A stretch of DNA of 64,000 nucleotides from Otis tarda (Eukaryota; Chordata; Aves; Otidiformes; Otididae), in NCBI GenBank assembly GCA_026413225.1, contig CM048552.1, forward strand, positions 193,102,053 through 193,166,052, written 5' to 3'. The notes beneath the pieces were generated by a model, which did no database searches, was not told the DNA's origin, and worked only from the letters and a program-made list of their open reading frames with translations. Of the stretch, positions 39,301 to 51,300 are shown piece by piece. The translations under genes and the position numbers were made by a program. The first letter of the stretch is position 1. Each line of letters begins with the position of its first letter.

Positions 39301-42300
39301 ACTTGAGCGGCTCAGATGATTAGTACCTTGATTTTACTTATTTTTAATTGCTTGGCCATGAATATTTCTGGCTGCTTACTGAGGCTCTATGACTTAGAGC
39401 CTCATAGGCTTCATGTAGCTTTACAAAGACTGTAGCTGACAGCGATCAATATCTTTCCGTGCCATGTTCATCACCATTGTACTTGATTTTCTTCCTTTTG
39501 CTCCTATTCTGTTTCTCTTGCTGATGTTATTTCTGTGTTCTTTGCAGTCTGGAACTGGGTTGATTTTAGGTGTTGGTTTTTTTTTCTGTTGTTGTTTTGC
39601 TTTAGGTTTTTTTGTTTGGTTCATTGTTTATTTGTTTGGTTTTTATCCAGGGAGACAGTTTCCAAGTTCCACAAGTTTTTGTAGCCTCTCATCTTTTTTC
39701 GCTTCTACCAGTTTTCTTTGTTGTTCTTCTCCGGTCTGCCTTATTTAGTTGGTTTGTAGTGGTTTCAAAATTTTTAATAAAGTCTTAAATGAAAAAAAAA
39801 TAATTTTTGAGCATCACTTCTGATTTAGACTAAATCAGAACTGACCTGTCCCAGGTGGTGGTCACCTGTTAATTAGCTAATCCACTAACAAATGTGTTTC
39901 CAAGATGACATGATTGAACTTTCTTGTACCATGGTGATGTTTGGATCCTAGACAGTATCTGGCACAGTGTACACTTATCCAGATCCTTGATTTGTCGTGT
40001 AAACACTGCACAGTGTTCATGCAATGCTTATTTGGTATAATTTGATAGGCTGTTTATTATAAGTAAACAGTCTTGCCTGTTGAAGTAATCAATGAAAGTT
40101 ATATGCACATGAGAATTTATTATGTTCTTCGAAAACTAATTTCTGAATGAGAATGCTAATGTGAAAAGCAGATGATGCCATAGTTGTGTCTGGCACCAGT
40201 AAGTGACAGTATCACTCGTCGCAGGTTGATGCTGATTGACTCTCAGCTGAATAGTCGCCCCAGCCATGGGTAGCTTAAGACAATCGTTTTCTTGATAGCT
40301 GTTTTGTATGACAAATACACTTTTCTTTCTAAATACCAGATCCTCCTTTCAGCTTTGTATAATGATTTGTCTCCCAAACTCTTGGGAAGAATGAAATAGT
40401 TCTGGCTGTGTGGACTTTCATTCTCTTCCTATAGAGCTGCTGTATTTTCTATACTGTCTTGTGAGATATGCCAGACCCTTTGTAAGAAATAGTTATACCT
40501 ACAATTCTACTACTGTGCTGTAATTGTGATTTAGTAATTAGCTAGAAAATCAGTTGGCTGATAACTAGAAACTTTTGAACTATACCAGTATTAACATAAG
40601 GTTATACACACAGAATTGTCATTCAGTCAATGCAGCCATCATACATACATCCACACATATTTTCCTCTTAAAAGATTGATAGTAACGAATGTTGTGTCTC
40701 CTGACAGAGAGGTTGCTAAATTCTGTTCTTATACTCTTCTCTCCAAAAGCGTAGTTGCTTGAACTTTTATCATGTCATGACAGTAAACGCTAAGATATGG
40801 CTTCTTTGTTCCCTGCAATGAAAAGATGTTTTCTCTCTTTTTTTTTTTTTTTAATTATTTTTTTTTAAAGATTGGTCATCATAGCCAACATGGACATCTG
40901 TCCACAACTCTGGGTTGAACTTATTGAGTCCCAATAAGAAAGAAGACCTTCTGGCTTGTTTGTTCTTTGGAGAGAGTGTTTGCTGTTTCTTAAGTAATGC
41001 TTCAATTGAGATAATTCTGAAAGTTTAGTAATTGTCTGGGAAATAATTCTCCATTAACTATAGTTAGTCATAACCAGTGGTACCAGTGAGATTTTTCAAA
41101 ACATGATTGGTCATCGATGCTATCTGTCTAGACTGTCTTGCCTTTTGTCTTAATGAAAAGAGAGGATCGGAGGGTCTTTAAAACCCATTATAGAAGGTGT
41201 GGAACTATTAATAAAACACTCTTAGTTTTAAAACATCTGTTCTGTAAATGAGCTATGGTCTGGAAGTATTGTATATAAAGCAAAACACACAGCTATCCTA
41301 AAAAGCTAACAATCTGCATACATGAGAAATGAAAGGGGAAGAGAGAGACAGGTCATCTCCACCTCTTGGAGAACTCGGACATGTGGAGGTGGTGAATAGT
41401 ATGGGTTAGTTGTCTTGACCACATATGCTAAAAACATGAGGACAGGAAAGTTTAGGATTTGGAACATGGCTTAAATCTAAAATAATTTTATTCTAGCAAA
41501 AGTGACAATGTATGAGGAGAAAAGCCTGTTAACTGGTTTATTCTCCTGTTGCCTGTGTATATAGATTCAAACAAATTAGTCCAGGGAAGTAATCCTAATT
41601 CTTTTTTGTTTTAAAGGTAAGAATCATAGATACTTTGAGGAGCTTTCAATAACAAACCACTGTAGTTGTCCATATATAGTGTTTTGTAAACCATAATTAA
41701 GATGCAAGCTAGAACGCATGTTGCCCCAGATTCACAGAAGCCAACCTTACTCACCACTTTGACACAGAGCAGATGGTGTGTCATAATGTAGTTGTTGATG
41801 CGGTAAGAACTGAGAGCCATGACTGGTGTTGCTTGTAATTGCTACCAATTAAAAGACTAATGCTTTCAAGAAGGCATCACTATTCTCCCCTCCTGCTAAG
41901 GGTTTATTGAGATCCTAGACCAAGATTATATTTATGCTTAGAAGATGCCTGAATATCAATTGGATCTTAAATTTGTGCCTTTTATGTTTGTATGTAGATA
42001 GATTTTTCTGGAGGGCTGGAATTATGCATTTTAATGTAATTTGATACTTATTGCGTAGACTCTGGACATACAAGACAAATGAAGAAAGGAGAAAGATATT
42101 GAATGTCTGCTCTCTAAAAAGCTTTTCTTATGAATTCTTTTTTTTCCCTCCTCAGTAAAATCTAATTTTCTTTGAGGAAAACTCTTTTCATGGATGAAAA
42201 AGGTGAAGGTACCTTGCCAGGCAGATGCAGTCTGCTTTGGAAGCACTTGACTACTGTGGTGGCAAGTACTTCACAAAACTGTGTGGTAGACATGCAGGGA

Positions 42301-45300
42301 TGCGGCATGAGGAACTAGATCAGCCAAGGAAGTTAAGCAGTACGCTAACAACAGGTAAATTGTATGTTTCTGACTCTGTAGAAGGCTTAACAATACTGGA
42401 GAAGGAGGAGGCCAAAATGAAAGGGCAGCTTTAACTGTTTTAGTCATTAGTAGACATTCTGGACGTGCTAGTGCTCTTTGTGATGGAAATAGAACAAAAA
42501 TTACTATTAGACTGTCAACCGGTTGGGAGAACAGAAGCACTTGACCGGCATGCAGTAACAGGAAGGTGGATAAGCTGTGCCTTTTAGTATTCAACAGTTA
42601 AATCAGAGCACAATAAATAAATGGATCAGACTTCATTTGTGGTATCACTCCATTAATTTCAGTCAGTTGACTTCAGCAGGCTTAGCCGGGGGATGAATTA
42701 GTGCCATAATGTTTAAATAGAACAAAAACATGGAAGCTTTTTATAAACATGACTTACATTTTTGTTGAACATTAAGGATAACTCATTGAGGAAGGAAAAA
42801 ATGGAAGGTAAAGAGTGTTTATTATTCTGTTCTGAGAAGTACAGGCGCATAGCTCAAGGTCAAGCTGTTTGCTCTTGGAGAGTTGTGTTCTGAATAAATT
42901 GGCGTCAGCATCACTATCCTTGATCTCTTATCACATAATTCAGTGTTTTCTCTGGGTTATTTTGGGATGAAAACAATTAGAAAAGGTTGTGTTCTCATTC
43001 ATATCGAAGTTGCTTGCTTTCGCTAGACTAAACGAGACCTACGGTCATTGAAACATCCATTTTGCTGAAAAGTTGCATCAGAGATAAAAATATGTAATGC
43101 CCTGTCTCTTGCCTTTAATTATCACAGCTCAGTGATTTAGACAGTGCTTTGGAATGGCAAAACTTTGGCTGACTGCCATGATAACACAGTAAGCCCAGAG
43201 AAGCTAGGAATCATAGAATCATAGAATGGTTTCGGTTGAAGGGACCTTTAAAGGTCACCTAGTCCAGCCCCCTTGCAAGGAGGAGGGACATCTCCAAGCA
43301 GATCAGGTTGCTCTGATCTGGAGATGGGGCATCTACCACCTCTCTGGGCAACCTGTTCCAGTGTCTCACCACCCTCATGGTAAAAAATGTCTTCCTTATC
43401 AGTATCAATATCTGTATCAGAATCAGTAGCCAATAATAAAAAATTGATCATATGGTATTTCCACCCAAGTGAACTAAAGCACATCTGTAAGTCAAGGTGC
43501 AACTCTGTACCTCTTTCATGTTTTAGAAGATATTTAAGACTTTTTCCGTTTTGTTTTTCACACTCACTCTCAAGGCTTAAAAACTTTTAACAGTGCTGAC
43601 CAAGGTACAGAATCATGTGAGATGAAGGACCTGTCAGCGAAGTCCCAAAATTGTTAGAATGAGAAGCTGCAAACTTACCTCCTATTGCTGGCATTTCCAT
43701 TGGGATAGATGCTGAAAAATCTTAGGAAATTTTTTTTATTCATATAATGTTCTTATTAATAGCTTAGAACTGATATGAGGGGACTTTCAGGGCACCACAT
43801 TACTCTTTATTTGTCTTTAGGGAGTGACTTTTTTTTTCCTAGAATTTTTCAAGCTGTGTCTAGTTTAAATGGCAAATAATATTTATATTAATTAAAATCC
43901 TCTACATAATCACAGTGTGTTTTTTTTTTTTTGTACTGCATAGTAAACTGCATTAAAACTGTATAATGCAACACTTACTGCAAGAGAAAATAGAAAAGAA
44001 GACAAAATTGGATTCAGAAGATTGTTTCCCTGCTCTTCTGTTATTTCTCTTCTGCTCCAAATCAGGTTATTTTTGTACTTGATTGGCACTGTCCGTTTTT
44101 TGGGGCCTGAGGAATAGCACATTTTAAAAATAGGCTTTGTGTTGGAGATTAATTTGTTACTGAGAAGTATCATCTCAGGAATCTTTATGCTCTCATGAGG
44201 AGCTAAGGGGTGGACCTTTCATTTCCAAGACAGTGGTGTAGTTTGGGGTTGTTTTTTTTTTCCTTTTTAATTAAATGCTTTTTTTTTTCTTATTTAAAGA
44301 TTTTCCAAGGAATTTTCAAAATTGGCTTGTTACTTGTGTCTTTTGGGTGAGAACTGAAAAATGAATATATACACTAACTTTGAAGTGATCCTTAATTGCT
44401 GTTCCTGTCTCACATGGTAGAAAGCAGGAGGAGGGGGAAGAGCAATTGGACTTCTGTAATAAAGATTAACTCAGAGAGCCCAATATATGTTTATTATGTT
44501 TAAATAACTTAAAATGAAAAAATAATTGTTTAAAGCTCCATTTAAAAAAAATAGTCAAAACCGAACACCAAAAAAAATGCCACTTGTTTCTCCTGCAAAT
44601 GAGCCTGTAGAACTTGGTGATGACCATGTGCTGCTTGCAATTATTATTATTTTGTCTGCCCCCAGTTAATAGCAGCTCCCTTGAAATCTCTTTTTTTTTT
44701 TTTCCCCTGTATTTTTAATGTTTTCTTTGTGTTCACTTTTTTTTTCTCTTCCCCCTCACTGAACTTCATTTCTGGTGAAATTGAAGCTGATGTTTGTTTT
44801 CATCCAGGCTATGACTGAAAGATTGCTTTCATCTTTCTCTATTGTCTCGCTGACCAGTGTACGTATAATGTAGACAATTTTTGAAATTTCCATTATGTAT
44901 CAGGAAACTCAGCTTTCTGTCTCTATTTTCTTATAGTGCGCAAACAGAGCATTCAATAAACTCTTCCCTGCCCATCCTTAGTTCTTCTTTATTCTTTGTA
45001 ACTGTGGAACAGCTGCATCAGAAACTTAGAGGAATGTGAGTTAAATCAAATTGAGACCCACAGAATTGGTTAAAGATAGGAAAAAATAGTTGATTTGGGA
45101 TTAAGAAGGGGAGGAGGGTATCTGTCTGCCCCTTGGACTTGGAAAAAGCAGCTATATATGGAACTGGTTCCTTGGAATTGTATTTTCTCCTTTGTTAGCA
45201 TCAGCAGTCATTTTCAAATCTGAGATGTTAGGCATTTCACAAAATAATCATTCACAAACTTGGTCTTGCGTCACTCTATCTAAAGATGACATTGAGTTGG

Positions 45301-48300
45301 CCTAAATAATATTTTAAAATATTACATAAATACTCTCTCTATAGAATACATTAGAACAAATGTTGAGCTATATCAGAGTTAAATCCAAATTTGAGTAAGT
45401 GCCTAGCATTATCATTATTCATATTTGTGTAGTGAACTTCTAAGCTTTAAATACCGATATGAGAGGGTGAAAACAAGGTGATGGGCTTGTCCAGGGGCAG
45501 CTCTTGAGAAGAGACGGCAGGATGGTAACAGAGATGGTACGTCCTGATTTCACTTTGAAATTCTGGAGTCAAATATTGGGATGCGTGTCATTAGAAGATA
45601 TTTTTCAGGAGATAGAGATTGGAAGTATAGAAACAGACACCTTATTTTCTGTCCTCACACTCTTTCCCACTTCAGAAAGAAAACCTGGAATGCTCTTCTC
45701 TGCTGTTATTTTATGTATGTTTTGAAGAAGCCACACAAAAGCCTATTTTTGTTGCTGCTTCACCACTAACTCCGTGTGCTACACGCCAGGATATGTTGCT
45801 TCAGGATGGGCTGGTTCCAGTTTCACCGGGAGTCCCCCCTGAGACCAGAAGCTTTGAAAAGCTGGAGTTGTCAAACCACCTCGCTGTGACCGTGCTCGAC
45901 AGAGCTAACGGGTTCAGTCTGCAAGCACGAGCTTCTCTCGCGTGCCTTGTCATTTGATGCAGTTTTATTATTATTTCCACTCTTGTGTTTTGAAGTGACT
46001 GGTTTAGCATGGTATGCTGATTGCAAAAACAATCTCTACCAAAATTTCATGTTAATCTGAGTCTGCCAGTTTCTTTGTTTCCCGATTTAGTCACTTTATT
46101 TCAAAGTGAAAACACACTTACTCCAACACTGGGTTGAAAGGATGAACTTTGGAAACAGCAAGCTTGAATGCCACGTGGTTAACCCTTTCTGCTGTTTTTG
46201 CTACGTATTCATATTAAAGCTCAATTCCAAAGCATGGTCTTCTGTATGTTGTAATGTACACATTACGATTATGATGGACTTAGACAATTCTGTCATAGTA
46301 TAGAGAAATTAACTTTGTATGTGCAAGTTTGTATGTGAAACTGCCCTGTCTCTGGCTAAGGAGTAGTTGGTGTAGATCTTTCTCTGAATCTTTCCTGTCG
46401 GAGTGGATTCACTTGGGGGCAGGCAGAAGACAGATTAACTCTGTACCCTATGATTAAAGCATACACCTGGCATACGGTAGACAAAATGCCATTTTAGCTG
46501 AGAAGACCAGATACTGGAGTACTTGCATTATTTCAGGTAATGGAGTGCCTCTGTTATCTTGTTGGGAGAAAAATTATTCCTGGGTAGGCATTAGTGACTC
46601 TTACTTCATTGAATTATTGAAAAATCTTTTACTGATAGAAACAGCATGTTGCAAGAAAAGGTTATTCTTTTGTTTTTACTTTCAGATTAAAACTAAGTTA
46701 AATTCTTAACTGGTACCAGCTGATGCTTTGGTGTCTTTTGTTTGCCTCACAACTCTCCAGAAAAAAAAAAAGATGAAACCAGCCTTGTCACAGGAATGCT
46801 AATAGTCAGGATAGTAAAGGAAACAGTATGTAAACTCTACTGAAATCCATTGTATTCTACTCGTTATTTATGACAGTATCTGTATTAATTTATTTTGAAG
46901 AACAATGTTCTCTAGATATTTCTTCTTAAAAGGTAACCCTGGAGCTCACAGGAGGATATTGAAAAATATGTTGCCATTGTTCCTGTGTTAGTTGAACTGA
47001 AGTGAGAGAATGGATGAAGTGTGACCTAGCACTATGATTTTAAGTTGAAGAATGTCTTGGTTTCCATAGAAACAGCTAGCTCTAGCATAGCTACCAAGTT
47101 AAGTGTTTATAGGATTTTCCTTTTTCCTCCTCTAAATAAAATTCATATTTCTTGCTCACTTACTTTTTACCTTATGCACCTGCATCTCAGTCCCTCTGCC
47201 AGCTAGTTTCTTGGTCAAGAAGGAGCCAATGTTACTATTCTAGATGTGTCTCTTAAATTCTGAGAAAGCTCTAGAAATCTTCAGAAGGCTGCTTTGGGAA
47301 AATGACATTGGATTCAATGATCACGAGCTGATACAGTTAAAATCAAATGGAAGAATAAACAGACTAGGAGTGTACATAAAGGCTGTGGATTTCAAGGGGG
47401 CAGATGCTGGTTAAACAAAGTGTACTGGGTTAGTATAAGGAGCATATCTGAAGAATTTGCATGCTTGGTGTTTCTTCAGGTTGAAGACATTAAAGGTATG
47501 AAATATCTGCAGGCTAGATTAGTGAAAGGATGTAAAGAGACTTTGAATTTGATAGATGAATAACCACCTCCGGAGGGATATTGAGAAAGAGCAGAGAAGA
47601 AATAATGGAATAAAATTCATAATATGTGTTTACCCAAGTTAGATTATGACAGATTCATTAGCCAGTTTTCTTTGGAAGGAGAGTATTTTTCAGATGAGGG
47701 AAATACAGGAGACTGTATTTCTGTCTGGACTTCAGTGAGCAGTTGGTGTTGCGTAGGAAAGGATTGGTTTGGGAAGGCAGAGTTTGATACAGAGTGTGTG
47801 ACTTCAGTGGAGAAGACAGTAAGATACAGCGTTCAATGCAGAAGCGTCAGGCTGGCAGTTATGCTTCGTGGAATTCTTTAAAGATTAATTTCATGAGAAG
47901 CTATCTTTCTGATGTTTTCACTTATGCCACTAACACAAGGAAAATCAGTATGCTGATGAAATTTGTGGATGATAAAAATTTGGAGGCACCAGTAGTATGT
48001 AAGATCATTGTGTTGTGTGGAAAAGACTGGATTATCTCAAAGGCTGAATTAATAGAGGGAAAATTAATTCTACTAATATAAAAATATCCTGTACATCATG
48101 AGTGGTTAAAAGCAGTGTTTGTAATGCAAGCTTGAGGGCTTGTGTCATGGAAATGACTGGACTAGAGAAAAGAATTGCAAGATTACTGCCTTGCAAATGT
48201 GAGACAGTTGTGATGTTCATGTGGAAAATGAAAAGGCATTTGCAGTCAATTTCAGGAGGTTCTAGTATCATTTTATAAATTCCTGAAATACTATGTATAA

Positions 48301-51300
48301 CTCTCATCATGCATACTTAATAAAAGTTAATCAAAACTAAAGCAGATGCAGATTAAAGTAAATTGCAGAATCATTAGCTTTGGAAAGGACCTTGGACTTT
48401 CTAGCCCAACCTCCTGCTGGAAGCAGGGCCACCACTGAATTCAGACCAGGTTGCTCAAGGCTTTGTCAGTTGAGTCTTGATAACGCCCAAGGGCAGAGCT
48501 TCCAGAGCATCTCTGGTTGACTTCTTCCACTGCTTTAACGTCCTCAGGGTGAAAACTTCTTTTCGTTATCACAGTTCAAAGCCTTTTGTTTCTGTTTATG
48601 ACTATTGTTTCTTGTTCTTCTGTCTTGGACCTCAGTAAAGAGGTTGTTGTCTTGGTAATTTAGGCATAGGAGGGCTGCTAATGGGTGCCCACCAGACCTC
48701 CAGGGTAAGCAAGCCCAGTTTCCTTAACCTCTGTTGATGTGCTTCAGAGGTTTGAAGACAGTGGTCACACCAAGGGCCAGCTTATTAATGAGGAAAACCT
48801 TTGCTTGTTTGTTTTAGCAAAGTGTGTCTTTGTCTGCAGGTGTAGAAGAAAGCAATCAGAACCCTGAGGCAGGGGAAAGCCTATTATAACTAAAGCACAA
48901 AGTAGGTCTGGCATCATTGAATGTAACCTGTCTGAGAATAGACTTCTGCTGGGAGTTAGAAGAAAGCTCCACTCAGTGGGACAGTCAGGTTCTAGAGGAG
49001 CCTTCCAGGGAGTGTAAAAATGGAAGTTCTTCATTATATTCAGGTGGACACATTTCCAGAAGGGACCACATGAGATTCTATGTCTACCTTAGGAGTGAAC
49101 TGGAGTCTAGAACCTGCAGGTCCCTGCTGAGTTGGCCTGTGTAACGCTACTGGTTCGCTTAGACTGGTATTCAGGCTTGGTTCAACCTCTTCGCTGAATC
49201 TCATAAAATTCAGTCAATAAAATGTACTGCATGGTTCTGTGAGGTTTCTCTTTGGCCTAGAGTCGTTAGGAAACTTTGATGCATCTTTGGAGAACAAACA
49301 TTTCTTACAATCATGAACTTGAACTAGGAAGTAAATGTTTTGGATTTTGAGAAGTGAAACTTCAAGTCTGTATTTCTGAGTGCTCTGATCTCATCATTTT
49401 CCCTTCTGGTCCCTCATTATTTTTTAAATTCCATTCCACTTCTATTAAGAAAAGGAAAAAGAAATTCTGGTATGCGTATTTTAATCCTAAACAGCTGAAG
49501 AAAAGCAGTTAGTTTAAACTTGGGGTTGTATAGCATGTGGTGATATGACACTTTTTCCTCCTCTGCATTTTAATTGCAAGATGGGAGGAATCTTAAGCTG
49601 CTACTGGAGCATAAAATTTATAACAAAATAACTTGTTTAGCTGAATAGATGGGAAGTCACTTCAACATCAAGAAACATAGTGTAGGTTGTAAATCTCTCA
49701 TTTCGTGATATTGAAGTGACTTCCCATTTATTTAACTTCATCTGTGAAATTAAAAGCACTGTGGCACTAAGGCACTTCGTATTTACATCTTAAAGAATGA
49801 ACAAACTCTTGCAGGTGCCTATAACAAACAAAACAAAACTTACTCTACATCTGTATATATGTGACTCAAATTTCTGTTCCAAAAGTTATGGTCACAGTTG
49901 TTACTGCAGTCTTTGCATCTATATATATTTTAATATTATTTCGTTTACAGTATATAATCTACAGTGAAATTCTTTACTGTGCATGCAGTGCAACTGATGG
50001 GGTAGTTACTGGAGCTGTAATTATGAGACTGGTGGTGGCTGTGGTGTGGGGGGGGAAGAGAAGGCGAGGTTTGCATGCTTGAGATCACAAACAGAATGTG
50101 CCATTATATAACTGCGCCGAGGGGATGCGGTCCACAAATTGTATTTAATCCTGCTTCTGGTACTGTGCCTCTTCTTAAGTGCTTTCATCAGTCATGCTGC
50201 AGTTGGTGCTATAATGCAGAAGTGTGAGGATCTGATCCTTACCAGTTTGCTGTAGCAAAAGGTTGGAATTCCCTTTGGTAGCCTGGGGAAAAAGGGGAAA
50301 AAAAAGAGAATGATTGTTGGTACATCCCCTGTGGAAGCACAAACTTGTCAGCACCATGAGAATCGTGGAAGTGTCTTGGGACCAAGACCCTTTTGACAAG
50401 AATAGGTACAAGAGATACAGGTACAACTTAACCTTTAACATAGGAAATACAGGATCGCTAAGACCACTAAGAATCCTTTCATAACCTGAAAAATTAAAAT
50501 TTACCGCTTTTGTGGCAAAACTTATCTAAGTAACCAAGATTTTTTTTTCGCACTTTCCTTTGAGTAAATGTGTATACACAGTGCTCCACCACCCCCCCCC
50601 TTTTAGATATGAACTTTCATTGGTAGCATTTTGCCAGAAAGGTTTGTTTCAGATCCCCTATAATTTGTTTGAAGTGCAATTTTCAGGCTCGCAGAATAAG
50701 GAGTAGAGCAGTTGCAAGCCATTAAATTTCCCAGTGCTTTTGAGGGAAATGAGATTAGACTCTAAATTTAAAGGCAAGTTTTGGATTCTTCGCATCAAAC
50801 CTTTTGAGGTAGTGTGATGTGCAACTCAAGACTAACATTCCTTCAAGATTAAGAAATATAAAGATATCTGTATCTAATATATGTATGCACAGATATATAT
50901 AGAGACAAACATGCAAACTAAATGTGTCAGTGGCATGCTGTTCTATAAATAAGAAAATACTTTAACCTTTCATTAGAGCAGCTGTTTCCTTGCACTTGAT
51001 GCAACATCTGTTTAACTCATTTAAGGATTTATTTTGGGCTTCTGCTGATATTTAGTGGTGTTTTGTTTTTTTTTTAAATGAAAGTATTCCACATGCATTT
51101 TACACATATTTTGTAGTATATCCTGTGAAATTATTAGTTTATCTTGATGTGCCTTTTATATTTCATAGTAAGATTGTAAGAAATGCTCTTCAGCAACAAA
51201 AAATGTCAGTGCTATTAAGTTATCTATCTTGGAGAGGTGAGGGGGCAAGAAGAAACTAACATTTTAAACTTTTTTTTTTCCATGTTGCTTATATTGATCT

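Larger units (their letters stand above)
32006..43208. other. Intron 1 block: unique sequence, several small inverted repeats
   Basis: AT-rich. Contains T15 at 32630-32644, T13 at 33113-33125, the hairpin at 35426-35454, a solo CR1-like tail at about 35988-36002, A13 at 36572-36584, stem-loops at 39380-39404 and 39818-39840, and T15 at 40838-40852. Open frames of about 60-120 codons occur on both strands but none resembles a known family. Confidence 0.55.
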
